In this document: in pieces, positions 1 through 10,820 of the stretch | Position numbering within the stretch: position 1 is the first letter of the stretch | How the letters are laid out: each line of letters begins with the position of its first letter | Assembly (NCBI RefSeq): GCF_014201875.1 | Contig: NZ_JACHFL010000018.1 | Location: forward strand, 36,011-100,010 | From: Deinococcus humi | Lineage (GTDB): Bacteria > Deinococcota > Deinococci > Deinococcales > Deinococcaceae | Direction: 5' to 3' | DNA length: 64,000 nucleotides | Program-made: the position numbers and the translations under genes | Notes under the pieces: generated by a model | The model's input: the letters and a program-made list of their open reading frames with translations, nothing else | What the model was told of the DNA's origin: nothing | Database searches by the model: none

Positions 1-425
1 CGCACTTTCGCCAGTGCCCCGCGCACTGCGCCCCCATTGTGCGAGACGCGCAGCCCCACCTCCGCCGCGACAGCCTCCAGATCGGGGCCGCCACTGCCGG
101 GACTGTGCTGATCCGGTACGGCAATCAGCGTGGGCAGGCCGCTGATGCGCCGGGGCAGCAACTCGGTCAGCGCCTCGCTCCAGGCGTCGCCGGACACGGC
201 GGGCCACTGCGGGATCAGCACGGCGTCCACTGCGTCCAGCGTCAGGATGCGGCCCAGGGCCAGCTGCACCGTGGTCGGCTCGTCCGGCAGGCTCTGCTGG
301 CCCAGCGCCAGCGCCTCCCTATCGCTTAGCGCAGGTGACACCGTCTGCACGTCCAGTTCTTTCAGGTACGCCGCCCAGTACGCCCGGAGGCGTGAGGCGG
401 GTGAATTTAACAGGCCAACTCTCAT
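1..425 (-). CDS. Partial hypothetical protein, possibly 2-hydroxyacyl-CoA dehydratase/DUF2229-like
   Basis: Only the first 141 codons are inside the window; the frame is open to the left edge. The N-terminus ([17 protein letters not shown]) followed by alternating predicted strands and helices, with a 'D-A-V-L-I-P-Q-W' segment, resembles the N-terminal region of the DUF2229/CoA-dehydratase activase group. That is a weak, shape-level resemblance and no catalytic motif is visible. The ATG at 425 is supported by a TAGACT -10 hexamer at 433-438 that ends seven bases before it, the leaderless arrangement seen throughout this window. Function is not assigned. Confidence 0.5.
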   Translation of the reverse strand, partial: MRVGLLNSPASRLRAYWAAYLKELDVQTVSPALSDREALALGQQSLPDEPTTVQLALGRILTLDAVDAVLIPQWPAVSGDAWSEALTELLPRRISGLPTLIAVPDQHSPGSGGPDLEAVAAEVGLRVSHNGGAVRGALAKV

Positions 426-524
426 TGCCCGCAGTCTACGCGGCGCGGGCGGTGGGGGCGCCGCACGCCCCACTCTTGGCCGCCGCCTGTGGCCCGGGAG
501 GCTGGGGTTGCAACCACTGGCGCT

Positions 525-1238
525 TCAGCTCTCCGCTCCGGCATCCGGCTCGATCTTGCCCTCTGCCTTGGCCCCGGTCACTTCCTCGGCGCGCTTGACG
601 TCCTCTTCCTCAATGTGGCGCTGCTCGTCGTCGTGCTCGAAGAGTTCGCGGCGGGCACGCAATTTCGCCTCGGGTTGTTGCAGATCACTTCCCTGACCGT
701 GATGTACCCGCTGGAAGAAGACCAGCGCCCCGCCCGCCAGCGCGAAGGCCCCGGCGAAGTACAGCGTTTCTTCCGGCTTTTCCCAGCGCACGAAATGTTC
801 CAGAAAGGTAACGCCCAGAATCACCACGATCACCGAGATGATCTTCTGTTCCAGATCTGCCAGGCTTTCGACCCCCAGCGCACTGGTCAGGTTCAGCGGT
901 GAGATGAACAGCGAGTACAGCCCCACTCCGATCAGGTAGAACACCACTGCCTTGAGCATGGTCGACACGATCTCCAGGAATTCCACCGCTAGGCTGCCGC
1001 GCTGGCTCTGGATGCCGTTGGTAAAGGTGTCCTGCCACGAGCCGTACAGCGTGGAGAGCGCCAGGACGGTCCCCTGCAGAAAGAGGCTGAACGAGACCAG
1101 CAACACCGCTACAACGGCGATCAACACCACGAAGCGCGTGCGTCCGATGGCGGCGGAAAACCAGTCGGCGTGACGCTGGGAGCGCTGCTGTCTGGTGTTG
1201 CGTGTGGCCGCGCGCGGCTCTTTTTGTCGGGTGGTCAC
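525..1238 (-). CDS. UPF0114 (YqhA-like) membrane protein
   Basis: A 237-residue integral membrane protein. It has a basic N-terminal stretch, then hydrophobic segments near residues 35-55, 85-112 and 135-155, and a fourth around 165-180 before a long charged tail rich in Glu, Arg and Lys. The order and spacing of the segments and the 'FLE-VSTMLKAVVFYLIGVGLYSLFI' type core (paraphrased) match the YqhA/UPF0114 family, whose biochemical role is unknown. The charged tail of about 50 residues is longer than usual for the family. The start is a GTG at 1238. It is divergent from the kinase at 1294, with only 55 bases between the two starts. Confidence 0.75.
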   Translation of the reverse strand: MTTRQKEPRAATRNTRQQRSQRHADWFSAAIGRTRFVVLIAVVAVLLVSFSLFLQGTVLALSTLYGSWQDTFTNGIQSQRGSLAVEFLEIVSTMLKAVVFYLIGVGLYSLFISPLNLTSALGVESLADLEQKIISVIVVILGVTFLEHFVRWEKPEETLYFAGAFALAGGALVFFQRVHHGQGSDLQQPEAKLRARRELFEHDDEQRHIEEEDVKRAEEVTGAKAEGKIEPDAGAES

Positions 1239-1293
1239 CCTTTAATGATGCCCCGTGCGGCACGCCGCAACTGCATGATCTATCCTGCGCCCC

Positions 1294-2085
1294 GTGCCCG
1301 CCGATGCTCACGAAACCTTGATCCTGCCACCCCCGCTGCGCCGGGTGCTGCCGGCCGCCCGCTGGGAGCGCGTCACGAGGGGCGAAAGTGGGGCTGGCGT
1401 ATGGAGATCGCAGCGCTTCGTGGTCAAGGTACAGGGGCGCGGCAACCTGCAGTTTCCCAGCAGTCTGCAACAGGAACGCGAACGCCTGCGCTATTTCACC
1501 GGACGCGTTCCCGTGCCGCGCGTGGTGGCCTACGAGGTAGAGGGGGGGCTCGAGTACCTCGCCATGACCCGCGTGCCCGGCCTGGACGCCGCACACCCCG
1601 ACGTGCTGTTTCACCCCGACCGGCTGGTGAGCCTGCTGGCCCGCGCCCTGCGCGAGTTGCATGCGCTACCGCTGCGCGAATGCCCCTTCAACATGTCGCT
1701 CCCCGTGGCCCTGGCCCGCGCCCGCGAGCGGGTGGCGGCGGGCGTGGTGGACGAGTCGGATTTCGACGATGAGCGTCAGGGCCGCACGGCAGTCAGTGTG
1801 TTCAATGAGCTGGCCCGCACCCGCCCCGCACAGGAGGATCTGGTGGTGGCGCACGGCGACGCCTGCCTGCCCAACTTCATCGTGAACGGCGAATTCATCG
1901 ACGGCCTGATCGACGTGGGCCGCGCCGGAATCGCGGACAGACACGCCGACTTGGCCCTGACCCACCGCAGCCTGGGCCGCAACCTGAATCCCGAGTACGC
2001 TGAGCAGTTCCTCGACCTGTACGGGCGCGACGTCGTCGATCCGCAGAAGCTGGCGTATTACCGTCTGCTGGACGAACTGTTCTAG
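1294..2085 (+). CDS. Aminoglycoside phosphotransferase-family kinase (APH(3')-like)
   Basis: A 263-residue protein with a complete APH/choline-kinase fold signature: the nucleotide-binding Lys45 in a VVKV context, the catalytic loop HGDACLPNF (His187, Asp189, Asn194), and the metal-binding IDVGRAG segment (Asp207, Gly209, Arg210) followed by DRHADLAL. These are the hallmarks of APH(3') enzymes, which phosphorylate the 3'-hydroxyl of kanamycin-type aminoglycosides. It sits among housekeeping genes with no mobile element nearby, so it looks like a resident chromosomal member and its real substrate is open. The GTG start at 1294 is supported by a TATCCT -10 box at 1281-1286, seven bases upstream, which suggests a leaderless transcript. 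Confidence 0.85.
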   Translation: MPADAHETLILPPPLRRVLPAARWERVTRGESGAGVWRSQRFVVKVQGRGNLQFPSSLQQERERLRYFTGRVPVPRVVAYEVEGGLEYLAMTRVPGLDAAHPDVLFHPDRLVSLLARALRELHALPLRECPFNMSLPVALARARERVAAGVVDESDFDDERQGRTAVSVFNELARTRPAQEDLVVAHGDACLPNFIVNGEFIDGLIDVGRAGIADRHADLALTHRSLGRNLNPEYAEQFLDLYGRDVVDPQKLAYYRLLDELF

Positions 2086-2143
2086 AACCGCGGCCGTGGC
2101 GTTTTCTGCGCCGCCTGACCCTGCCTTCACGTTAAACTCCCCC

Positions 2144-3607
2144 ATGCGACTCCAGAGTTTCGGCGCGGCCTGTACGGTGACGGGCAGCATGCACCTGCTG
2201 ACGCTGGACGGTGGGCGGCGCCTGCTGATCGACTGCGGGCTGTTCCAGGGCGGCGAGGCGCTGGAAGCCCGCAACCATGAACCGTATGGTTTTGACCCGG
2301 CGGATCTGGACGCAGTGATCCTGACCCACGCCCATCTGGACCACGTGGGCCGCCTGCCCCTGCTGGTGAACCGGGGCTACCGGGGACCGGTGTACTGCAC
2401 GCCGCCCACCGCCGCGCTGGCCGAGACCGTGCTGCTGGACTCGGCCCGCCTGCAGGTGGAGGGGTACCGCCAGGAACTGCGCCGCGCCCGCCGTCAGGCC
2501 CGCGAACACGAGGTGCTGCCTCCCCTGTACGACGAGGAGGACGTTCACCGCACCCTGGCCCTGCTGCGCCCGGTGCTGGCCTTCGGGCAGAGATCAGAAG
2601 TGGCGGGCCTGCGCGTGACCCCCGGGCGGGCCGGGCACATTCTGGGGAGCGCCTACCTTCTGCTGGAGTGCAGTGACGGACGCCTGATCATGAGCGGCGA
2701 TCTGGGCAACCGCGAGAGTGGGCTGCAACCCGACTTCACGGCCCCGCCGCAGGCCGACGCGGTGGTTCTCGAGACCACCTACGCCAACCGCCGTCACCGC
2801 GCCTGGCCCGAGACGCTGGCCGAGTTTCGCGACGCTCTGCGCCAGAGCGTGCGGGCCAACGGCAAGATTCTGATTCCCAGCTTCGCCATCGAGCGCTCGC
2901 AGACCATCCTCCATACCCTCAAGAACCTGATGGATTCAGGGGAAGTGCCGCGCATTCCGGTGTTTCTGGACTCCCCGATGGCGGCCCGCGCCACCCGCGC
3001 GTATTTCGAGTTCGGCGGCGAACTGATCCCCGAAGTGCGGGACGCCCTGCACTCCGGCGGGGATCCCTTCGCCCCCAGCACGCTGCACGAGGTCCTGACC
3101 GGCGACGAGTCGCAGCGTCTGAACAGGTACGACGGGCCAGCGATCATTCTGGCGGGGAACGGCATGATGACCGGCGGACGCATCCAGCATCACCTGCGCC
3201 ACCACCTGTGGAAGCCCGGGACCAGCCTGATCATCGTGTCCTATCAGTCGCCGCTGAGCTTGGGCGGGCAGATCGTCGCCGGAGCGGAGACCGTGGAAAT
3301 CATGGGCGAGGACATCGCTGTGCGGGCGCAGATTCACACCATCGGCGGCTTCTCGGCCCACGCCGATCAGGACGATCTGCTGGCCTTTCTGGAAACCACC
3401 GGAAGCCCCCACGTCTGGCTGGTTCACGGTGAGGTACCAGTAATGGACGCCTTCGTCCCTGAACTCGCCTCCCGTGGCCTGAAGGGTGACATCGTGCCGG
3501 ACCGGCAGGAGGTGAACCTGCTGGGCGGCGGCTTCGGCAGGGGGGCACGTCCGGGCCTGGCCTTGGAAGTGCCCCACGCCGGGGTGCGGGAAGAGGCCGG
3601 CGAGTAA
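2144..3607 (+). CDS. Metallo-beta-lactamase/beta-CASP RNA nuclease (CPSF-like)
   Basis: A 487-residue protein that begins [15 protein letters not shown], typical of the bacterial/archaeal CPSF73-like MBL group. The zinc-binding HxHxDH motif is THAHLDH (His62, His64, Asp66, His67). Further motifs are [18 protein letters not shown], the beta-CASP segment [14 protein letters not shown], and [12 protein letters not shown] with a late [12 protein letters not shown]. Members are RNA endo/exonucleases acting in RNA processing in the cytoplasm. A longer reading from 2096 exists. The ATG at 2144 is preferred because a TAAACT -10 hexamer lies at 2133-2138, five bases upstream, and because the family starts at this methionine. 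Confidence 0.88.
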   Translation: MRLQSFGAACTVTGSMHLLTLDGGRRLLIDCGLFQGGEALEARNHEPYGFDPADLDAVILTHAHLDHVGRLPLLVNRGYRGPVYCTPPTAALAETVLLDSARLQVEGYRQELRRARRQAREHEVLPPLYDEEDVHRTLALLRPVLAFGQRSEVAGLRVTPGRAGHILGSAYLLLECSDGRLIMSGDLGNRESGLQPDFTAPPQADAVVLETTYANRRHRAWPETLAEFRDALRQSVRANGKILIPSFAIERSQTILHTLKNLMDSGEVPRIPVFLDSPMAARATRAYFEFGGELIPEVRDALHSGGDPFAPSTLHEVLTGDESQRLNRYDGPAIILAGNGMMTGGRIQHHLRHHLWKPGTSLIIVSYQSPLSLGGQIVAGAETVEIMGEDIAVRAQIHTIGGFSAHADQDDLLAFLETTGSPHVWLVHGEVPVMDAFVPELASRGLKGDIVPDRQEVNLLGGGFGRGARPGLALEVPHAGVREEAGE

Positions 3608-3642
3608 AAAAGTTTCATGTGGCCCCGCTATGCTGGGCAGCG

Positions 3643-4140
3643 ATGAAGCGCGCCCTCCTTCCCCTCCTTCTGCTGACCCTGACTGCCTGCAACAAGAGCA
3701 ACGATCTTGAGGGCCTCCAGACCTTTACCTACGCGGGCGGGGATCACCGCAGCGGCTCGCTGGTCTACGCCGAGAACCCGCCGGCCGGTGGAGCGCACAA
3801 CCCGCTGTGGCAGAACTGCGGCGTCTACGATCAGCCCCTGTACAAGGAGTACGCCGTTCACAGCCTGGAACACGGCGCGGTCTGGATCACCTATCGCCCG
3901 GATCTGGATGCGGCGGGGGTGGCGCAGCTCAAAACGTTGGTGGAGGGCCGCCCCTACACGCTGCTCAGTCCCTACGAGGGGATGGATACCCCGGTTGCTG
4001 CAAGTGCCTGGGGCGCGCAGATCAAGGTGGAGAATCCGGACGACGCCCGCCTGAAGGCCTTTCTGGACAAGTACGAGCAGGGGCCCACCGCTCCCGAACG
4101 CGGCGCGGCGTGCACGGGCGGCTACAGCGGCGTCCGGTAG
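3643..4140 (+). CDS. DUF3105 lipoprotein
   Basis: A 165-residue secreted protein. It has a lipoprotein signal ([16 protein letters not shown], with the lipobox Cys at residue 16) followed by a DUF3105 domain. The recognisable core has 'PPAGGAHN', 'NCGVYDQPL', '[14 protein letters not shown]' and a C-terminal 'ACTGGYSG'. The conserved His residues of 'H-S-L-E-H-G' suggest a metal- or cofactor-binding surface, but the family has no proven function. A TATGCT -10 box at 3629-3634, eight bases before the ATG, suggests its own leaderless promoter immediately after the nuclease gene. Confidence 0.85.
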   Translation: MKRALLPLLLLTLTACNKSNDLEGLQTFTYAGGDHRSGSLVYAENPPAGGAHNPLWQNCGVYDQPLYKEYAVHSLEHGAVWITYRPDLDAAGVAQLKTLVEGRPYTLLSPYEGMDTPVAASAWGAQIKVENPDDARLKAFLDKYEQGPTAPERGAACTGGYSGVR

Positions 4141-4159
4141 AGGAGGGCCAGTCTTCTCC

Positions 4160-4192
4160 AGTGGGACGGGCCTTCTCCTGGCCCCACTTTTT
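4160..4192 (+). terminator. Probable terminator after the DUF3105 gene
   Basis: An AGTGG...GGCC arm pairs with GGCC-CCACT around a short loop, with a four-base bulge, and runs directly into a TTTTT tract at 4188-4192. It separates the lipoprotein gene from the cobalamin riboswitch transcript. Confidence 0.5.
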
Positions 4193-4207
4193 CTTCGCGC
4201 TCTGCCG

Positions 4208-4213
4208 TATACT
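4208..4213 (+). promoter_or_regulatory. -10 element of the riboswitch transcript
   Basis: A TATACT hexamer that matches the consensus -10 at five of six positions. It would place the transcript start near 4220, just ahead of the cobalamin riboswitch. No convincing -35 is visible at the standard spacing. Confidence 0.5.
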
Positions 4214-4217
4214 CCCC

Positions 4218-4380
4218 GCTGACGGGCGTGGGGGAAGCCGGTGACTGTCCGCCTGAGATCGGTTCTCAGGCGACACATTCCGGCACTGTCGCGCAACGGT
4301 AATTCCGCCTCCTGTTTCCTTGGGGGTGCCGAAGAGTCCGAACACCTGCCCCGTCCGCGTTCTCACCATAGGGAGCGCGT
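4218..4380 (+). promoter_or_regulatory. Cobalamin (B12) riboswitch
   Basis: The B12 box at 4334-4350 (AGTCCGAACACCTGCC) fits the consensus AGYCMGgARACCtGCC apart from the variable position. Upstream are the other conserved aptamer blocks in the right order: GGGGGAAGCCGGTGA, a paired arm GCCTGAGATCGGTTCTCAGGC, then CCGGCACTGTCGCGCAACGGTAA (shown in pieces). It lies 165 bases before the btuF start with an intrinsic terminator between them, so cobalamin binding is expected to favour termination. The outer edges are approximate. Confidence 0.85.
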
Positions 4381-4460
4381 GGCTGACCTCCCGCGGAAAG
4401 GAGGGAACGCCCGTGCCGGGCCCTACTCAACTGGCCCACGGTACCGGACGATTCTCTTTT

Positions 4461-4486
4461 CCGCCCCAGATTCTGGGGCGGTTTTT
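4461..4486 (+). terminator. Riboswitch expression-platform terminator
   Basis: A perfect stem, CCGCCCCAGA paired with TCTGGGGCGG, is followed at once by TTTTT. It sits between the B12 aptamer and btuF, as expected for transcriptional control by the riboswitch. Confidence 0.85.
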
Positions 4487-4514
4487 CTGTGCGTGGGGCC
4501 GGCGAGGAGACACC

Positions 4515-5375
4515 ATGAAAGCATTCCTGACCCTCTCTTTGGCGCTTGCCAGTCTGGCCGGGGCCACCACTTACCCGCTGACCCTCACCGACGACCTGAA
4601 CCGCAAGGTGACCCTCAAGGCCGAGCCACAGCGCATCGTGAGCATGCTGCCCAGCGACAGTGAGACGCTGTGCGCGATTGGTGCGTGCGACAAGCTGGTG
4701 GGTGTCGACGATTACAGCGACTACCCACAGAAAGTGACCACCCTGCCGAAAATGGGCGGTCTGTACGACCCCAAGATCGAGGCCATTGTGGCGCAGAAAC
4801 CTGATCTGGTGCTGGTCAGCAAGTACGGCAAGATCGTGGAACCGCTGACCCAGGCTGGCATCACCGTGATCGTGGTGAACCCTGAAACCTACGAGGAAGT
4901 CTTTTCCAAGACGCTGGTGCTGGGCAAGATCGTCAACCGCGAGGCGCAGGCCAGGACTCTGGTGACGGGGATGCGCCGCGACATCGCCAGAATCGAGATT
5001 CTGACCAAGAATGCCGTCAGGAAGCCCACCGCCTACTTCGAGGTGGACCCCACGCCCTACAGCATCGGCCCCAATTCCTTCATGGGTGTGCTGTTGACCA
5101 AGGCGGGCGCGCGCAACATCATTCCCGCCAGCATGGGCGACTTTCCCAAGGTGGACCCGGAATTCATCGTGGGGGCCAACCCGCAGATCATTCTGGGCGT
5201 GGACGCCAAGACGGCGGCGGCCCGCCCCGGCTGGAGCAGCATGACGGCCCTCAAGTCCGGCAAGGTTATGGCGCTGCCCAAGGGGCTGGACACCATCTTT
5301 TCCCGTCCTGGCCCACGCATGCCGCAGGCCCTGGCGCAGCTGGCCAGGATCATCCACCCGGAACTGTTCAAGTAG
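4515..5375 (+). CDS. btuF: Cobalamin ABC transporter substrate-binding protein
   Basis: A 286-residue periplasmic-binding protein of the helical-backbone (type III) class. It has a signal peptide at residues 1-17 (cleavage probably after GAT or AGA), then 'PQRIVSMLPSDSETLCAIG' and 'LPKMGGLYDPKIEAIVAQKPDLVL', which are characteristic of BtuF/FecB. The riboswitch directly upstream shows the ligand is a cobalamin or corrinoid and not a siderophore. The start is the ATG at 4515, with a GAGGAGA ribosome-binding site seven bases before it; longer in-frame readings run back into the riboswitch and are rejected. It is the first gene of a btuFCD operon. Confidence 0.88.
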   Translation: MKAFLTLSLALASLAGATTYPLTLTDDLNRKVTLKAEPQRIVSMLPSDSETLCAIGACDKLVGVDDYSDYPQKVTTLPKMGGLYDPKIEAIVAQKPDLVLVSKYGKIVEPLTQAGITVIVVNPETYEEVFSKTLVLGKIVNREAQARTLVTGMRRDIARIEILTKNAVRKPTAYFEVDPTPYSIGPNSFMGVLLTKAGARNIIPASMGDFPKVDPEFIVGANPQIILGVDAKTAAARPGWSSMTALKSGKVMALPKGLDTIFSRPGPRMPQALAQLARIIHPELFK

Positions 5376-5430
5376 GGGGTGGCTTGACCGTCTGTCCTGC
5401 TGAAGATGGAGCGCGGGGAGGTGCCGCCAG

Positions 5431-6504
5431 ATGAACAGCGATCCGCCGCAGGAAGCGCCGCTCCCGGAGAGGCTGCGGTCCACCGGCCCAGTATCGGTCC
5501 CGATTTCCAGACCGCGCCAGGTCTGGCCGCGCACCCTGCTGCTGTTGGCACTGCTTCTCTCGGCCATCGTGCTGGGGACCGGATTGGGCAGCGTAAATAT
5601 CCCGCCGGGCGAGGTCCTGGGGGCGCTGTGGCGCGGCCTTGCCAGCCAGTTCAATGGGGCGGAACTGGTCAGCAACGACGTGATCGTGTGGCAGATCCGC
5701 TTGCCGCGCGTGATGATGGGCGTGCTGGTGGGGGCCAGCCTGTCGGTGTGCGGGGGCGCGTTCCAGGGCGTGTTCCGCAACCCGCTGGCCGACCCGTACC
5801 TGCTGGGCGTGGCGAGCGGCTCGGCGCTGGGGGCAACCCTGGCCATCGTGCTGGAGTGGCCGCGCGCCCTGATTCCAGTGTCGGCGCTCGTTGTGGCGCT
5901 GCTTGCCGTGGCCGCCACGCTCTCGCTGGCGCGTGAGGGCCGCCGCTTTCCGCCCACCCGTTTGATCCTGGCCGGGGTGGTGGTGGGCAGCGTCCTGAGT
6001 GCGGGCACCACTGCCCTGATCCTGCGCGGTGAGGACCGCGCCCGGCAGGTGCTGGCCTACACCCTGGGAGATCTGGGCTTCAGCGGCTGGCGTGACGTGC
6101 TGACCGTGTTGCCCTACGCGGCGCTGGGCTGCGGCGCGTTGCTGCTGCTGGCCCGCGCGCTGGACACCCTGCAACTGGGCGACCTGACCGCCCGCTCGCT
6201 GGGCGTGCCAGTGGAGCGCCTGCGCCTTATTGTGGTGATCGCTGCCAGCGTTGCCACGGCGGGGGCTGTGGCGTACGTGGGCGTGATCGGTTTCGTGGGC
6301 CTGATCGTGCCGCACATGGTCCGGCTGGCCTTCGGCGCGAGCCACCGCGTCCTGCTGCCGCTCTCGGCGCTGCTGGGCGGCGCGCTGCTGGTCTACGCCG
6401 ATCTGCTGGCGCGCACCTCGCCGCTGTCGCAGGTGGGGATCGTTACCACGCTGCTGGGCGGTCCCTTCTTCCTGTGGCTGCTCCGCCGTGAGAAGGAACT
6501 ATGA
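5431..6504 (+). CDS. btuC: Cobalamin ABC transporter permease
   Basis: A 357-residue FecCD/BtuC-type permease with about ten membrane segments. Family signatures include '[47 protein letters not shown]', seen in parts, the 'LGDL' loop, and the C-terminal '[13 protein letters not shown]' helix that docks on the ATPase. A hydrophilic N-terminal leader of about 30 residues precedes the first helix. Its stop overlaps the ATPase start by four bases (ATGA), so the two are translationally coupled. It forms the inner-membrane channel for B12 import. Confidence 0.92.
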   Translation: MNSDPPQEAPLPERLRSTGPVSVPISRPRQVWPRTLLLLALLLSAIVLGTGLGSVNIPPGEVLGALWRGLASQFNGAELVSNDVIVWQIRLPRVMMGVLVGASLSVCGGAFQGVFRNPLADPYLLGVASGSALGATLAIVLEWPRALIPVSALVVALLAVAATLSLAREGRRFPPTRLILAGVVVGSVLSAGTTALILRGEDRARQVLAYTLGDLGFSGWRDVLTVLPYAALGCGALLLLARALDTLQLGDLTARSLGVPVERLRLIVVIAASVATAGAVAYVGVIGFVGLIVPHMVRLAFGASHRVLLPLSALLGGALLVYADLLARTSPLSQVGIVTTLLGGPFFLWLLRREKEL

Positions 6505-7325
6505 GGAGAGAAGAACTAAATTTTCCCGTGCCCGCCACCGCGCCCCCCGACACGCTGGCCGCCATCAACCTCCATGTTCAGGCCGGAACCTTTCCCGCCG
6601 TGCGCGGCGTGGACGCTGTGTTTGGGGTGGGCCGATTTTCGGCGGTCATCGGGCCCAACGGCGCGGGCAAGTCCACGCTGCTACGGGCGCTGCTGGGCCT
6701 GAACAGCCCCGAATCCGGCGCGGTCTACCTGTTCGGGCGTCCACTGGGGTCCTGGAGCCGTCCGGAGCGCTCGCAGGCGCTGGCTTACCTTGCGCAGGGC
6801 GAAGGCTTGCCAGACGCGACCAGGGTCCGCGACGTAGTGGCGCTGGGACGCGGCGCGGGCGACTGGCGTTTCGGCCTGCTGCCCACCCGTCCCTGGACCG
6901 AGGACGACGAGGCGGCGGTGGACAGCGCCCTGAACCGCACCGACACCCGCCGTTTCGAAGCCCGTAAGGTGTCCGAACTGTCTGGCGGCGAGCGGCAGCG
7001 GGTGGCCCTGGCCCGTGCCCTGGCGGGACAGCCGCGCTTTCTGTTGCTGGACGAACCCACCAACCACCTGGACCTGGCCTACGCCCTGGAAGTCATGCGT
7101 TACCTGCGCTGCGAGGTGGCCGGCGGCTTGGGCGTGGTGGCGGTGCTGCATGACCTGAATCTGGCCGCGCGGGCCGACTGGCTGCTGCTGCTGCATGCCG
7201 GGCAGGTCTTGGCGGCGGGACCGCCCGACGAGGTGCTGACCCCCCGCAACCTGCTGGCCGCGTACGGCGTGCACGCAAGAGTGGTGCGGGATGCAGACCG
7301 CCTGCTGGTCATCCCGGAGGATTGA
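6501..7325 (+). CDS. btuD: Cobalamin ABC transporter ATP-binding protein
   Basis: A 274-residue ABC ATPase with Walker [10 protein letters not shown] (residues 51-59), signature LSGGERQR (160-167), Walker B LLLDEP (181-186) and the H-loop in '[15 protein letters not shown]'. The arrangement is that of the FepC/BtuD class. It overlaps the permease gene by four bases and completes the riboswitch-controlled importer. Its start codon follows the AGAAGGAACT stretch inside btuC. Confidence 0.92.
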   Translation: MRREELNFPVPATAPPDTLAAINLHVQAGTFPAVRGVDAVFGVGRFSAVIGPNGAGKSTLLRALLGLNSPESGAVYLFGRPLGSWSRPERSQALAYLAQGEGLPDATRVRDVVALGRGAGDWRFGLLPTRPWTEDDEAAVDSALNRTDTRRFEARKVSELSGGERQRVALARALAGQPRFLLLDEPTNHLDLAYALEVMRYLRCEVAGGLGVVAVLHDLNLAARADWLLLLHAGQVLAAGPPDEVLTPRNLLAAYGVHARVVRDADRLLVIPED

Positions 7326-7330
7326 GCGCT

Positions 7331-7669
7331 ATGGCCCCCAGATACTTCAAAACCTCCGGTCACCTGCTGGTCTGTCAGGGACCGAACTGCCAGGCCCGTG
7401 GATCGGCGTTGCTGTACAAGGCGCTGTGGAACCACCTGGAACGCGCCTCGCTCGCGTACTACAAGACCGGCGGCAGCGTGCGCCTGACCGAGAGCGGCTG
7501 CCTGGGTTCGTGCAGCTACGGCCCCAGCCTGTGCGTGTACCGCCAGACGCCACAGGGATTGGAGGAGGGCTGGTACGCGGCGGTGGATTTTCCGCAGGCC
7601 GCCCGGGTTGCCCAGGCCGTGCACGCGGGGAGCGCCCTGCCGGACGAGGGGAAGTATGGGCCTGGATAA
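7331..7669 (+). CDS. Thioredoxin-like (2Fe-2S) ferredoxin domain protein
   Basis: A 112-residue protein with the thioredoxin-like ferredoxin pattern. An N-terminal LLVCQGPNCQARG gives Cys15 and Cys20, and a later SGCLGSCSYGPSLCVY gives Cys57, Cys61 and Cys68. The 'GClGsCsyGP' turn is diagnostic of this family, which carries a 2Fe-2S cluster. It starts five bases after the end of btuD, so it is probably part of the B12-controlled transcript. Related domains occur near cobalt chelatase and corrin-ring genes, suggesting a role in corrinoid reduction or handling, but that is inference. The ATG at 7331, ten bases after GGAGG, is preferred over a TTG at 7322 that would sit on the ribosome-binding site. 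Confidence 0.75.
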   Translation: MAPRYFKTSGHLLVCQGPNCQARGSALLYKALWNHLERASLAYYKTGGSVRLTESGCLGSCSYGPSLCVYRQTPQGLEEGWYAAVDFPQAARVAQAVHAGSALPDEGKYGPG

Positions 7670-7906
7670 CGGTCAGGCTGTCGTCCATCCGATCTGAAAA
7701 TTAGATTTGCCTTCCCGGCAGAGCGCGTGAGCTGCTCCTCTAGGACGCTGTGGCGTGAGGAGGGCATTCCTTCCTTGTGTCGCCCGGACCCCTGATGCGC
7801 GAGTCAGACCTCTGGCCGACTGGCAGGGTCCGGAATACTGGACCGGGAGCGAGGGCTACTGGCAGGGCCGTCTGATTGATGCGTGACTTTCAGGAGCCAC
7901 AGCCCA
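7670..7906. other. Intergenic gap between convergent genes, with a possible gene remnant
   Basis: No intact gene was found in these 237 bases. From about 7795 to 7877 one plus-strand frame reads in the coding style of its neighbours (ending ADWQGPEYWTGSEGYWQG and then RLIDA before a TGA at 7875-7877) but has no plausible start. It may be the 3' end of a decayed gene. No clear terminator was seen for either flanking gene. Confidence 0.3.
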
Positions 7907-9550
<1,644 letters not shown>

Positions 9551-9759
9551 GGATGGCTCCTGCGACAGCTCCGCAAAGAGCGTCGCGTCGTCGAGAGGGA
9601 GGATAGAGATGGGCGTCCTCAACTTTCGCTAGGGCGGCGTCAGGAGAACGGTCATGGGGATATTCTAGCGCGTCATGAACCCGTCTGGAGGCCGTATCCA
9701 GATTCGTCCCCTGACGGGGGCCTCCGTTGGTGCCCGTATCGCTTGTGGTCCGGCTGGGG

Positions 9760-9765
9760 TATTCT
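9760..9765 (+). promoter_or_regulatory. Candidate -10 box for the ParB-like gene
   Basis: A TATTCT hexamer 85 bases before the ATG at 9851. This gene, unlike many here, would have an ordinary leader with an AGGAGAG ribosome-binding site at 9833-9839. No clear -35 was found. Confidence 0.35.
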
Positions 9766-9850
9766 GAAAGCACGTCTCGGGGTTCCTCTATTCCCCAACG
9801 GTTCAAGGCCCCGGCCACTCGCGCGTCCGCGCCAGGAGAGTGCCAGCCAC

Positions 9851-10807
9851 ATGTCCCTTCCCGAACAGTGTTCAACCGCAACCGACACCAGGGCCCGCAG
9901 TACCGCACGCGGTGAAGTCGAGCGCGCCCGACTGATGAGCGACGTGCGCGATCTGGTGGCCATTCTGCGCCGTCAGCCCAACGAACTGCTGCCCTTCGAG
10001 TGGATCAGGCATCTGGCGCCACTGGGCGAGCACAGCCTGGGGGTGGTGCCCATCGAGGTGGCCCACATCATCGGCTCAGTGGACCGCTACCGCGAGTTTG
10101 ACCGCCACTACCTGCCCAAGGAAAAACACCTGGACGAGCGCTGGATCGGCGTCCGCAGCGCTCAGCTGCAGGGCAAGGAACTGCCGCCCATCCAGGTGTA
10201 CAAGGTGGGCGAGCTGTACTTCGTCAAGGACGGCAACCACCGCGTCTCAGTGGCCCGTCGCCAGGGCCAGGCGTACATCGACGCCCATGTGATCGAGCTG
10301 AACGTGACTGTGCCCCCGGAAGAAAGTGACACCCTCGTGGACCTGATCATCAAGGGCGAGTACGCGCAGTTTCTGCGGGCCACCAGCCTGGACCTGTTGA
10401 TGCCGGGCCACCGCGAGATCCTGTTCACCACGCCGGGCCGCTACGACAAGCTGCTCGAACACATCCGCACCCGTCAGTACTTTCTGGACCGCAAACCAGA
10501 GCGTGCTGGCCTGCCGCCCGTCACCTGGGAGGAGGCCGTGGTCAGCTGGTACACCCGTCTCTACGTGCGAATCGTGGAGAATCTGGAACTGCACCACGTC
10601 ATGTTCCGTTTTCCAGGCCGCACCGAGGCCGACCTGTATCTGTGGATCATGGACCATCGCTACTTCTTGACCCAGAAATACGGCCACGACGTGGGCAGTG
10701 AGGAGGCCACCCGCGATTTCCGCAAGCATTACGCCCCGCCCGCCTACAAACGCTTGGGCCAGCGCGTGCAACTGCTGCTGCGGGGCAAGCTCGATCCGGC
10801 GATGTAG
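9851..10807 (+). CDS. ParB/sulfiredoxin-fold domain protein, conserved, function unknown
   Basis: A 318-residue soluble protein. Residues about 70-150 contain 'VPIEVAHIIGSVDRYREFD' and 'LPPIQVYKVGELYFVKDGNHRVSVARRQG', which has the ParB/Srx nuclease-fold signature (the DGNHR motif corresponds to the G-E-R-R/D-G-x-H-R box). The C-terminal half holds a predicted helical region with many aromatic residues. Similar proteins occur in Chloroflexi and Deinococcus, where they are often labelled transcriptional regulators. No helix-turn-helix is obvious here, and it is not next to a parA gene, so a chromosome-partition role is not supported. Confidence 0.75.
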   Translation: MSLPEQCSTATDTRARSTARGEVERARLMSDVRDLVAILRRQPNELLPFEWIRHLAPLGEHSLGVVPIEVAHIIGSVDRYREFDRHYLPKEKHLDERWIGVRSAQLQGKELPPIQVYKVGELYFVKDGNHRVSVARRQGQAYIDAHVIELNVTVPPEESDTLVDLIIKGEYAQFLRATSLDLLMPGHREILFTTPGRYDKLLEHIRTRQYFLDRKPERAGLPPVTWEEAVVSWYTRLYVRIVENLELHHVMFRFPGRTEADLYLWIMDHRYFLTQKYGHDVGSEEATRDFRKHYAPPAYKRLGQRVQLLLRGKLDPAM

Positions 10808-10820
10808 GGCGGGGGGGACT

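Noticed and set aside
1294..2085. Acquired antibiotic-resistance cassette
   Set aside because: There is no insertion sequence, integron site or composition shift around the kinase gene.
4266..6011. Long minus-strand frame across the riboswitch, btuF and btuC
   Set aside because: It crosses the riboswitch and two well-supported genes, and its translation is low-complexity with no domain.
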